Source: JBKJUK01 sp046590705 (GTDB taxonomy: Bacteria; Acidobacteriota; Thermoanaerobaculia; Gp7-AA8). Taken from it: a stretch of 18,364 nucleotides of DNA. The stretch covers positions 1 through 18,364 of the forward strand of contig JBKJUK010000340.1 of assembly GCA_046590705.1 (NCBI GenBank). Reading direction: 5' to 3'. Numbering within the stretch: the first letter of the stretch is position 1; each line of letters starts with the position of its first letter. The notes under the pieces were generated by a model. That model saw only the letters and a program-made list of their open reading frames with translations, made no database searches and was not told the origin of the DNA. Position numbers and translations under genes: made by a program. Of the stretch, positions 1 through 7,236 are shown one piece after another.

Positions 1-1
1 C

Positions 2-943
2 ATTCGAGTCGGTACGTTTGAATTCTTCGCCAATCGAGGCGATCAGGAGGCGGTGAGACTGCTCGCTGATCATGTCATCGCGCGTCACTATCCCGACGCC
101 GCGCGCGCCGCGAACCAGTACCGCGCGCTCCTCGAGGCTGTGATTCAGGGCCAGGCCGAACTGATTGCGTCGTGGCTTCTGGTCGGATTCATCCATGGTG
201 TGATGAATACCGACAACATGTCCGTGGCAGGCGAGACCATCGACTACGGTCCATGCGCTTTCATCGATGAATACGATCCGGAAGCAGTGTTCAGTGCCAT
301 CGATCGTCACGGCCGTTACGCCTTTGCCAGTCAGCCTTCCATCGGCCTCTGGAACCTCACCAGGTTCGCCGAGTGTCTGGTGCCGCTGCTGTCGGACGAC
401 GTAGAAACCGCTGTGTCAGATGCCAGAGAATCACTCGGCACCTTCGCAGCTTCGTTCGAACAGGCATACGGCGCAGGGCTGCGGCGAAAGTTAGGGTTTT
501 TCTCCGAGGAAGATGGCGATGAAGTGATCTGGCACGATTTGCTGGAAGCGATGGCTGCCAACCGCGCTGATTTCACTTTGACCTTTCGCCGGCTCGGTGA
601 GTCGGCACTCGATGGCGTGAACGATGAAGACGTGCGAATTCTCTTCTCTGAACCGGCCGCTTTCGACGTGTGGGCCACGCGTTGGCGAGAACGACTCTCG
701 CGGGAAGCAGTTGATCCAGCGACACGTCGCGACACGATGCGCAGCGTGAACGCGGCCTACATTCCGCGCAATCATCGTATTGAAGCTGTGATTCGAGCAG
801 CCGTCGACAGGAACGATTTCGGACCATTCGAGGAACTCCTGCAGATACTCTCGAAGCCATTCGACGATCAGCCTGAGCTCGCGCACTACGCGAACCCACC
901 GCAGGAAAAGGAACGAGTACGGCAGACCTTCTGCGGGACATGA
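2..943 (+). CDS. selO: SelO/YdiU family protein adenylyltransferase, 3' part (5' end outside window)
   Basis: SelO proteins are pseudokinase-fold enzymes that transfer AMP from ATP to Ser, Thr or Tyr of target proteins and are linked to redox control. The reading frame is open from base 2, so the visible 313 residues are the C-terminal part of a protein usually near 480-550 residues. The first visible residues (RVGTFEFFANRGD) already match the family, so the GTG at 53 is an internal valine and not a start. The active-site segment is present: HGVMNTDNMS followed by TIDYGPCAFIDEYDP, holding the Asn and Asp that bind metal and act in catalysis. The protein ends in TFCGT, the usual bacterial SelO ending with a Cys two residues from the end, matching the redox-active C-terminal Cys/Sec of the family. 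The stop lies 18 bases before a palindromic repeat that may end the transcript. Family assignment is near certain; promoter and start are not in the window. Confidence 0.95.
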   Translation: MRVGTFEFFANRGDQEAVRLLADHVIARHYPDAARAANQYRALLEAVIQGQAELIASWLLVGFIHGVMNTDNMSVAGETIDYGPCAFIDEYDPEAVFSAIDRHGRYAFASQPSIGLWNLTRFAECLVPLLSDDVETAVSDARESLGTFAASFEQAYGAGLRRKLGFFSEEDGDEVIWHDLLEAMAANRADFTLTFRRLGESALDGVNDEDVRILFSEPAAFDVWATRWRERLSREAVDPATRRDTMRSVNAAYIPRNHRIEAVIRAAVDRNDFGPFEELLQILSKPFDDQPELAHYANPPQEKERVRQTFCGT

Positions 944-960
944 GGTGGCGTGACATGTTT

Positions 961-1057
961 CACAGCCCCGGAAGGGGCGGCATAGTTGTAGCCCAGGGCC
1001 GTGAGGCCTGGGACGAGTCGCTTCGGAACTCGTCCCGAGCCCCAGCGGGGCGGCATC
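961..1057 (+). repeat. Three-hairpin palindromic repeat, left copy of an inverted pair
   Basis: Three short hairpins follow one another: AGCCCC/GGGGC around 964-978, GCCCAGG/CCTGGG around 989-1012, and GCCCCAG/GGGGC around 1039-1053, ending in GGGGCGGCATCG. A second copy on the other strand lies at 1136-1234. The form is like REP/REPIN elements, which are usually moved by RAYT (Y1 transposase) proteins; no such gene is in this window. It begins 18 bases after the selO stop and could protect or end that transcript, but there is no T-run. Confidence 0.8.
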
Positions 1058-1135
1058 GCGACGTTGAACCTCGTCGATACCGTCTGGAACACCACCCGCT
1101 TCGAAATGCAATCTACGCTGCGCCGAAAAAAACCT

Positions 1136-1234
1136 CGATGCCGCCCCACTGGGGCTCAACGGCTTAACCCGTCATCATTCGTCCCAGGCCTTACGGCCTG
1201 GGCTAAGCGATGCCGGGCCTCCGGCCCTGTGAGG
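1136..1234 (-). repeat. Three-hairpin palindromic repeat, right (inverted) copy
   Basis: Read on the minus strand this aligns along its length with 961-1057: both have CACAG at one end, a GGCAT block, AGCCCAGG-CCGT-AGGCCTGGGACGA in the middle and GAGCCCCAG-GGGGCGGCATCG at the other end. The first hairpin differs in stem sequence (GGGCC/GGCCC here, GCCCC/GGGGC in the left copy) but still pairs. The two copies face each other across about 78 bases. Confidence 0.8.
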
Positions 1235-1481
1235 CGAGTCAGGGATTGTTAACGCGGGTGAAACAGGTACGCGACGCTTTCGCGAAACTCCCCTGTCAAA
1301 GATCTTCTTACACGGGTCGGACTCGGCGTGCTATTCGTCCAGACAAGAAACCGCCATCAGTTCCCACCAAATCCGAGTTCCCCTATACGCCGTCACTCCG
1401 ATCGCGCGTCTCATCGGAATGATGGTTCTGATTCAAAAGCATGGTGGAGAATTGAGCGACCACGCCATACTTGGCTGCTCC
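1235..1481. other. Intergenic stretch with no supported feature
   Basis: Between the right repeat copy and the ribosome binding site of the next gene I see no open frame with a family match, no clear sigma70 promoter and no strong hairpin. Short frames here run through the repeat and have no coding character. The promoter of the dioxygenase-like gene must lie in this stretch or inside the repeat, but I cannot place it. Confidence 0.5.
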
Positions 1482-1487
1482 GGAGGA
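1482..1487 (+). promoter_or_regulatory. Shine-Dalgarno GGAGGA that selects the TTG start at 1492
   Basis: GGAGGA ends 4 bases before the TTG at 1492. The earlier in-frame TTG at 1471 has no such site and would add seven residues in front of the signal peptide. Confidence 0.6.
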
Positions 1488-1491
1488 ACGA

Positions 1492-2121
1492 TTGCGCTAC
1501 TTGATTCTCGCCCCTCTATTCACACTACTCCTCGCGAATCCGATCGCTCGGCCAAGAGAACCGGTGGTCGGACTGCCGTGTGAAGGCTGCGAAGCGGTCT
1601 TCCAGGGAATGCCTGCGAATCTTTATGCGCGCTCTCGAATCGCACCTGTAAGCGAACCCGGTCAGCCCATGACTGTAAGCGGCTTCGTGTACGGCAGGGA
1701 TCGGCGCCCACGATCGAACGTGATCGTATACGCCTATCAAACCAATGCAGGCGGCATCTATCCGACTTCCCAGAGAAGCAAAGGACGAGCTTCGCACCGA
1801 CATGGTTTGCTTCGCGGCTGGGCCCTGACAGGCCTGGATGGCGGCTACCAATTCGAGACGATCCGCCCCGCAGGATACCCAGGAACTGATCTGCCAGCTC
1901 ACATTCACATGCATGTGATCGAGCGCGGTTGTGCCACTTACTACATCGACGACATCATGTTCACTGACGACCCGCGCCTCACCTCCGGCAAGATCCGGAA
2001 GCTTACGTTGAACCGTGCGGGCAGGGGAGTCGTGACGCCCACGCGCGTTGCTGGCCGCTGGCTGGTGAGGCGAGACATCCGCCTCGGACTCAACATTTCC
2101 GGCTATCCTGACTGTCGCTGA
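1492..2121 (+). CDS. Exported intradiol ring-cleavage dioxygenase-like protein
   Basis: Intradiol dioxygenases use Fe(III) to open catechol-type rings between the two hydroxyls. The 209-residue product keeps the four expected iron ligands by alignment to protocatechuate 3,4-dioxygenase beta chain: Tyr90 (NAGGIY), Tyr129 (TIRPAGYPG) and His137/His139 (PAHIHMH). Unlike the classical cytoplasmic enzymes it starts with a hydrophobic stretch (MRYLILAPLFTLLLANPIA), so it is probably exported, and a CEGC pair (Cys30, Cys33) follows, as in the poorly studied exported branch of the family. The TTG start is chosen because GGAGGA lies 4 bases upstream. There is no neighbouring aromatic-degradation gene, no partner alpha subunit and no transport gene, so the substrate is unknown. 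The fold is well supported; true dioxygenase activity is inferred. The next gene is 259 bases downstream on the same strand. Confidence 0.85.
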   Translation: MRYLILAPLFTLLLANPIARPREPVVGLPCEGCEAVFQGMPANLYARSRIAPVSEPGQPMTVSGFVYGRDRRPRSNVIVYAYQTNAGGIYPTSQRSKGRASHRHGLLRGWALTGLDGGYQFETIRPAGYPGTDLPAHIHMHVIERGCATYYIDDIMFTDDPRLTSGKIRKLTLNRAGRGVVTPTRVAGRWLVRRDIRLGLNISGYPDCR

Positions 2122-2380
2122 TCGCTGAGTCGCTCGGCGGGCATGGACCAGACAACGGCTCGAGCGATGATTCCTATCTCGAACGCATTGCCTACCAACG
2201 CTCCCTGACCAGGCAGGAGCAGTCACTGGCAAGTTGAGTGAAGGCTCGACTGAGGATCGGGAGGTTTGATCCGAGTCGATCGGCATGAAAGTTCAACCAG
2301 CGGATCCAGCCGCCCATCCACGGCACGCACGAAGCAGAAGCTCTCTGCGAAATGTGTGTGCAGGCTGAGTCAGAGGGACG

Positions 2381-3427
2381 ATGAGACGATCGATTACCAG
2401 AGCAATTCTGCTGACCGTGGGCGCCGCGATGGCCGGCCTGCTTTTCGTGGGCCGGCTCTTCGCTGCGCCCAGATACTCAGGTCCGCCCAGCGATCACTTC
2501 GATGGCAAACAGTTTTTCAACTTCGGTCGCGGAAATCACGGCACTCTGGCATTCTTCAAATGGATGTTTACGCGCGAGCCAGGCCACTGGCCACGGTGGA
2601 TCGAGAACAAGACATTTCCAGCACCTTCCGCTCGCTCTGAAGCCCTGCGGGTGACCTTCATCAATCACGCGACCATGCTGATTCAGGTCGATGGTTTGAA
2701 CATTCTCACGGACCCGATCTGGTCACGGCGTACCTCGCCGGTGTCCTGGGCCGGACCAGCACGCCGGCGCGATCCGGGGGTGGCCTTCGACGCTCTGCCG
2801 AAGATCGACTTCGTGCTGTTGAGCCACAACCACTACGACCATCTTGATCTCTCGACCCTCGAGCGGCTCGAGCAGAGGGACCATCCCGTGATCATCAGTG
2901 CCTTGGGAAACGTCGCGCTGCTCGAGAAACATTCGATCTCGGGTGGGCGTTCGCACGAGTGGTGGGAGACTGTCGAGGCGAGCACAAGCGTCAGAATTCA
3001 TCTTGTTCCGGCGCAGCATTTTTCCGGTAGAGGATTGACTGATCGCGATGCCAACCTCTGGGCCGGATACGTCATCGAAAGCTCGAAAGGCCGAGTCTTC
3101 TTCGCGGGTGATACGGGGTGGGGACCTCATTTCCAGATGATCCGCGATCGAATCGGTACGATCGACGTAGCGCTGCTGCCCATCGGCGCATTCAGACCAG
3201 TCTGGTTTATGTCTCCTGTGCACATCTCGCCACTCGAAGCCGTCAGAGCGCACCGAATCCTTGGCGCACGCATCTCGATCCCAATGCACTACGGGACGTT
3301 CAATCTGGGAGACGATGGCGAGGCTGAACCACTGCTCGCGCTTCGAAGGGCACTGGCGAGCGAGGGGCTACCGGAATCAGAATTTCTGGTGCTGGACCAG
3401 GGTGAGGGTCGCGCCGTTCTCGAGTGA
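2381..3427 (+). CDS. MBL-fold metallo-hydrolase, NAPE-PLD/RomA-like, membrane-anchored or exported
   Basis: The 348-residue product belongs to the metallo-beta-lactamase fold, in the branch that includes N-acylphosphatidylethanolamine phospholipase D and bacterial RomA-like proteins. Metal ligands in order are HNHYDH at 149-154, His213 in PAQHFSGRG, Asp244 in FFAGDTGWG, and His303 in PMHYGTF. The block ANLWAGYVIE and the segment PIGAFRPVWFMSPVHISP are also typical of the NAPE-PLD-like branch. Residues 8-29 are hydrophobic and form a signal peptide or an N-terminal membrane anchor. The ATG is preceded by AGAGGG with 3 bases between, a short but usable spacing. A phosphodiesterase acting on a lipid or other phosphodiester is the likely role, but the bacterial members are poorly characterised and the substrate is unknown. 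No operon partner is evident. Confidence 0.88.
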   Translation: MRRSITRAILLTVGAAMAGLLFVGRLFAAPRYSGPPSDHFDGKQFFNFGRGNHGTLAFFKWMFTREPGHWPRWIENKTFPAPSARSEALRVTFINHATMLIQVDGLNILTDPIWSRRTSPVSWAGPARRRDPGVAFDALPKIDFVLLSHNHYDHLDLSTLERLEQRDHPVIISALGNVALLEKHSISGGRSHEWWETVEASTSVRIHLVPAQHFSGRGLTDRDANLWAGYVIESSKGRVFFAGDTGWGPHFQMIRDRIGTIDVALLPIGAFRPVWFMSPVHISPLEAVRAHRILGARISIPMHYGTFNLGDDGEAEPLLALRRALASEGLPESEFLVLDQGEGRAVLE

Positions 3428-3527
3428 GGAGCCGGTCTCGATCACAGCAGCGGCTCCGATGCTTCCACAATTAGCGGACTAAGGGTTGCATAACGACGCA
3501 ATGCCAATGCCGCACATCGGAGGATGA

Positions 3528-3794
3528 ATGACCATTGAAATGACAGATGTGAAGTGGGGGAGCGACGAGGATGACGCACATCAGGAGGGGCACAAGAGAC
3601 GCCGTGCAACTGAAATCATTTCGGCCTTTGCGCATTGTTCAGAGTGTGGAGTGGAATGGACTGCAACGCCTTCGCATGACGACCAGACTGCTCCCGGCTT
3701 CTTCCTCGACGGTCCCGGCGTCATCGAGGTGACCTGTCCAAACGGTCATTCTGATACGAGGAGTAACACGACGCTGCTTCCCGATCCTCGCTGA
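3528..3794 (+). CDS. Small hypothetical protein with a CxxC...CxxxH possible zinc site
   Basis: I do not recognise this 88-residue protein. It has an acidic, charged N-terminal third with a KRRR patch, then HCSECG (Cys37, Cys40) and CPNGH (Cys70, His74), a spacing that could bind one zinc ion like a zinc ribbon. No signal peptide or membrane segment is seen, so it is probably cytoplasmic. Support for a real gene comes from GGAGG at 3519-3523, four bases before the ATG, and from the paired Cys/His motifs, not from a family match. It lies 100 bases after the metallo-hydrolase gene and runs toward the convergent gene at 4021-4842. Function unknown. Confidence 0.55.
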   Translation: MTIEMTDVKWGSDEDDAHQEGHKRRRATEIISAFAHCSECGVEWTATPSHDDQTAPGFFLDGPGVIEVTCPNGHSDTRSNTTLLPDPR

Positions 3795-3893
3795 ACAGAG
3801 CACTTCTCACTTGTGCTTGATCGGAGATCGTTGCTCGCAGTCGCTATGCGCGGGTTCTGAAAGCGGCTGGCCCTCGAAGTTCGTTGGTCCCGT

Positions 3894-3913
3894 CACAGGC
3901 AGGATTGCCTGTG
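3894..3913. repeat. Perfect 8-bp stem hairpin, intergenic repeat-like
   Basis: CACAGGCA, a GGAT loop and TGCCTGTG form a perfect hairpin in the gap between two convergent genes. Similar CACAGGC/GCCTGTG palindromes are common intergenic repeats in several GC-rich bacteria. There is no T-run on either side, so an intrinsic terminator is possible but not shown. Confidence 0.5.
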
Positions 3914-4020
3914 CTCCACAATCGTGTCCTGTCAGCCAGGCAATGCAGATGGCCTCAGCACGCTGCATGCTTATTCGATCCCGACTTCTTTCGGCCCGAC
4001 GAACAGTCAAAACTCGTGCG

Positions 4021-4842
4021 TCAGGGCAACGCAGTGAGCGTCGCTGAGATTGATTGGTAGTACAGCGAGGTCTTCCCTTCAAATCCTGAATCGGTTCCGA
4101 CCAGCAACCACAGTTCCCCGGAAGCGTTGGAGTCGATCGAAAACGTGTGTCGATGGATTCGCTCGAGCGTGGCGAATGGCGCGTTGGAACAGACGTCGGT
4201 CCCCGTGGAGACATCACCTGCCACAGTGGCCGCAGGACCTCCGGTGGACTGATTACCCTTGTCCACGTTCATCACAAACCCGGACGCCATCAGAACCGAA
4301 CGTGGCTCCACGGAGGTTGCACCGGCTTTGAGGTAAACGCTGAATCCGGGATGCCCACCGATTCCCGCACAGTTGTTTCCAGGAGCGTTCGAACCGAGCA
4401 GGATTCGAAAGCTGACTTGGTATCGTTTGTTCGCTCGAATGCCCTCGGCTTCCGTCAACTTCCTCACTAAAAACATGAAGACATCGTCAGAGCGATTGTT
4501 CGCGGAGATGAAGTAGGCCGTGCCACTCCCGAGCTCGGCCGGAAGCGAGCGAATTCCGGAGTCGAACTCCATAATGTTCTCCTGGATCGGAGCGTAGTCG
4601 GAGAACGACGCGGCCCAGCCCTGAGCTCCGAAGCGGAAGTCATCATTTATCCTCACAGAAGGAGCCTGCGTCGAAGACTCGCGCGGAGCACGACGTCTCT
4701 GTACGGAGGCCGCAGATAGATCGACGCTGTAGAAGAAGGCGGCGGCCAGGGCGATCATGACGAGAGCTTTCACGAGGATGCAGGCTACCACCCTCCGTAC
4801 CGCCGCGTCGGTCGTTAGCTTGCTCAATCTCCAGCTGTCCAC
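4021..4842 (-). CDS. Conserved exported protein of unknown function
   Basis: The 273-residue product has a long N-region, a hydrophobic segment at about 18-45 (VVACILVKALVMIALAAAFF...) acting as signal peptide or anchor, and then a domain that starts with NDDFRFGAQGW and ends with LWLLVGTDSGFEGKTSLYYQ. I recognise this layout (DF-QGW near the start, VDKGNQS and VGTDSGFEG late) from uncharacterised proteins in many bacterial genomes; no function is known to me. It has few Cys (148 and 208 in the domain) and looks mainly beta. The GTG start at 4842 is chosen because AGAAGGA (4850-4856) sits 7 bases upstream; an ATG at 4887 is also in frame but would overlap the divergent kinase gene. The gene points toward the small zinc-site protein and is divergent from the hybrid kinase. 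Confidence 0.8.
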   Translation of the reverse strand: MDSWRLSKLTTDAAVRRVVACILVKALVMIALAAAFFYSVDLSAASVQRRRAPRESSTQAPSVRINDDFRFGAQGWAASFSDYAPIQENIMEFDSGIRSLPAELGSGTAYFISANNRSDDVFMFLVRKLTEAEGIRANKRYQVSFRILLGSNAPGNNCAGIGGHPGFSVYLKAGATSVEPRSVLMASGFVMNVDKGNQSTGGPAATVAGDVSTGTDVCSNAPFATLERIHRHTFSIDSNASGELWLLVGTDSGFEGKTSLYYQSISATLTALP

Positions 4843-4849
4843 CTCCGAG

Positions 4850-4856
4850 TCCTTCT
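4850..4856 (-). promoter_or_regulatory. Shine-Dalgarno AGAAGGA that selects the GTG start at 4842
   Basis: Read on the minus strand, AGAAGGA lies 7 bases before GTG 4842. It favours this start over the ATG at 4887 and leaves the divergent genes non-overlapping. Confidence 0.55.
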
Positions 4857-4889
4857 GCTTCCGATGAGGTGAGCACATACTACTCATCG

Positions 4890-7223
4890 ATGAAGCAGCT
4901 ACGTTGCGTTCTTCTAATCGGGGAGTTTGATCAGGACGTCGACGTCGCGATCAGCTCGCTGACGGCAAGTGGTCCAGCGCCGGCATGCAGCCGCGTGAGG
5001 TCGGAGGAAGAACTTCAGCGCGCCCTCGACTCCGCATCATGGAATCTGATTCTCTTCGACTACGCGCTTCGTGGCATCCATGGAGTCGAAGTCATTGCAG
5101 TGGTGAGAGAACGTCTCCCGGACGTACCGCTCATTCTTGTTTCCGATCCGATCGGCGAAGAGCAGACGGCAGATGCCATGAACGCGGGGGCCGACGACAT
5201 TGTTTTGAGGTCACGTCTCTCTCGCCTGGTTCCAGCCATTGAACGAATTCTGGCTCGCGGGTCCGGGCTTGGTGTGGATCTCATCTCGGAAGTTGAGGCC
5301 GTCGTGACAGTGCCAGCGACGAACGCTGTGGGTCCTGCGTTGAAGGACAGCGATCAGCTGTTTCGCGCGGTCGTCGAGAACACACCTGACCTGATCGCAC
5401 GTTTTGATCGCGGGTTGCGACGCGATTACGTAAATCCCGCCATCGAGCGGCTAACCGGTATGCCGGCTTCCGCGCTCACTGGAAAGACTATGAGTGAGCT
5501 CAATTTCGATCCTCGTTTCAGCGCGCAGATCGAGCAGGCATTGGCCGAGGTCTTCGCCACGGGATCCGAAACGACGATGGAAGTGTTCCTTCCTGCGGAA
5601 GGAGGTGAGCGTACGTTTCAACTCAAAGTCTTTCCGGAACGTGGAGCCACTGAGAACGTGGAGTATGCGCTGGTCATCAGCCGCGACATCACTGAGATCA
5701 GCAGCGACAAGAATCGACTGCAGGCGCTGTCACAGGAGGTTCAACTTCTCCTGGCATCAACGTACGAAGGTATCTGTGCGACCGATCTCTCTGGAAGATG
5801 CACTCTCGTCAACGAGCCCGCAGCAGCGATGCTCGGGTTCCGATCAGATGAACTGCTGAACCGAAGTCTTCACGACTTTCTCCATGGACCCAGTGATGAC
5901 ACGTCCCTGTGCAGAGGTGCGAGATGTCTACTTCTGGTCGCGGCCGAGGAGCAGAAGCCTGGCCACCTGATGAGTGAGACGTTCCGTCGGAAAGATGGCT
6001 CGACATTTCCCGCCGAGGTTTTCATCTCACCGATACTTGACGACGAACATGCGGTCAGATCGATGGTGATTTCATTCATCGACATCACAGAAAGAGAACA
6101 TCTGCAGAATGAGCTCGAGCGCGCCAATCGTCTGGCAGGCCTGGGCCGCGTCGCATCAGCCCTCTCTCATGAGTTCAACAATATCCTGATGGGTATCCAG
6201 CCTTTCGCAGAGAGTCTCATTCGGAAGGCGCAGGATCCGCAGACCACCGCCGCCGCCACCTCGATCGCGAAGTCGGTGAGTCGGGGTCGCGAGATTACCG
6301 AAGATCTCCGGGCCTTTACCAGTCCGGTTGCGCCTGTGCGAACCCCCGTAGATGTGCAGTCCTGGCTTGCAGAGTGTGCAGACGAGCTGCGCCTGCTCGT
6401 CCCGACACCGATCAGCTTCGAACTCGAAGTTGCCGATGTCCCGATGACGATCGATCTCGATAGCAATCAGTTGATGAAAATAGTCAGAACAGCCCTGCGG
6501 AATGCCTCCGAAGCGATCGGCGAGCTTCCCGGCGCAGTCAGACTGGCGATCAACGTGAGAGCCGACTCGAGCAAGTCTGGCGACGGCAGGAACTTCGTCA
6601 GTTTCACCGTTAGCGACAACGGTCCTGGTCTGAGTAAAGAGACCCTGCAGCGTGTTTTTGAGCCCTTGTTCACAACTCGAAAAGGGCACAAAGGGCTTGG
6701 GCTGTCGATCGCGCACCAGATTGCGACACACCATGGCGGGCAACTGACGGTGGCCAGCGAACCCGGGAGAGGCACGACTGTGCAATTGCTCCTGCCCGAG
6801 TCGGAGTCGCCGGTCACAGCACAGAAAAAACCGCTCCTGCCTCACACTAGCCACTGGCCTTCGGAGATTCTTCTGGTTGAGGATGATGAGGCCGTTGCGG
6901 CAGGCATCTCCATGCTTCTCGAAGATGGACAAATGAGTGTGCGTGTTGCCCGTGATGGGGCCGAGGCTCTACAGATTCTCTCCGCGTACCGCCCGCAGGC
7001 TCTGGTGGTCGACATCAACCTCCCAGACTGCGACGGGTTCGATCTATACGAAAACATCACCGCATCGTTCGGTCCGTTACCCGCGGTGTTCGCCTCGGGC
7101 CATGCAAACTCCGGAAGGCTCGACTCGCTGAAGACAAGCGCACCGGTTCGCTTTCTTGCGAAACCGTTCGAGATAGAAGCGCTGGTCGGAATGCTGGAGA
7201 GTCTCAATCCAGAGATCGACTGA
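4890..7223 (+). CDS. Hybrid sensor histidine kinase, REC-PAS-PAS-HisKA-HATPase-REC
   Basis: Cytoplasmic hybrid two-component kinase of 777 residues with no membrane segment. Domains in order: N-terminal receiver (about 3-125) with acceptor Asp57 in LILFDYALRG; PAS (about 150-268) starting FRAVVENTPDLIARFD; PAS (about 283-403) ending FIDITERE; dimerisation/phosphoacceptor domain with His427 in SALSHEFNN; ATPase domain with N-box Asn538 (LRNASEAI), VSDNGPGLS and GHKGLGLSIAHQ; C-terminal receiver with Asp665/Asp666, acceptor Asp708 (VVDINLPDCDG) and Lys758 (FLAKPF). The first receiver is degenerate: its acidic pocket reads GEFDQD and the conserved Lys is Arg107. No response regulator with a DNA-binding domain is nearby, so the output is unknown. 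ATG 4890 gives a natural receiver start; no good Shine-Dalgarno site is seen. GTG 4869 is the alternative. CATACT 8 bases before the ATG could be a -10 box of a leaderless transcript. Confidence 0.93.
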   Translation: MKQLRCVLLIGEFDQDVDVAISSLTASGPAPACSRVRSEEELQRALDSASWNLILFDYALRGIHGVEVIAVVRERLPDVPLILVSDPIGEEQTADAMNAGADDIVLRSRLSRLVPAIERILARGSGLGVDLISEVEAVVTVPATNAVGPALKDSDQLFRAVVENTPDLIARFDRGLRRDYVNPAIERLTGMPASALTGKTMSELNFDPRFSAQIEQALAEVFATGSETTMEVFLPAEGGERTFQLKVFPERGATENVEYALVISRDITEISSDKNRLQALSQEVQLLLASTYEGICATDLSGRCTLVNEPAAAMLGFRSDELLNRSLHDFLHGPSDDTSLCRGARCLLLVAAEEQKPGHLMSETFRRKDGSTFPAEVFISPILDDEHAVRSMVISFIDITEREHLQNELERANRLAGLGRVASALSHEFNNILMGIQPFAESLIRKAQDPQTTAAATSIAKSVSRGREITEDLRAFTSPVAPVRTPVDVQSWLAECADELRLLVPTPISFELEVADVPMTIDLDSNQLMKIVRTALRNASEAIGELPGAVRLAINVRADSSKSGDGRNFVSFTVSDNGPGLSKETLQRVFEPLFTTRKGHKGLGLSIAHQIATHHGGQLTVASEPGRGTTVQLLLPESESPVTAQKKPLLPHTSHWPSEILLVEDDEAVAAGISMLLEDGQMSVRVARDGAEALQILSAYRPQALVVDINLPDCDGFDLYENITASFGPLPAVFASGHANSGRLDSLKTSAPVRFLAKPFEIEALVGMLESLNPEID

Positions 7224-7236
7224 TGGGCGATCAGTC
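7218..7236. terminator. Hairpin spanning two convergent stop codons
   Basis: GACTGAT, loop GGGCG, ATCAGTC form a perfect 7-bp stem in the 7-base gap between the convergent kinase and acetyltransferase genes. Both stop codons (TGA at 7221-7223 and, on the minus strand, at 7233-7231) lie in the stem at mirrored positions. It might end transcription from both sides, but it lacks a T-run and the stem is short. Confidence 0.35.

Noticed and set aside
491..1159. 222-residue minus-strand open frame
   Set aside because: It is antisense to the well-supported selO gene and runs into the hairpin repeat; no domain pattern or ribosome binding site is visible.
961..1234. CRISPR array
   Set aside because: The units are inverted and only two in number, with internal hairpins and no regular spacers; no cas gene is present.
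2285..2368. 27-codon frame before the metallo-hydrolase gene
   Set aside because: No ribosome binding site and biased, low-information residues; no evidence of a leader peptide. The rest of 2122-2380 also shows nothing I can support.
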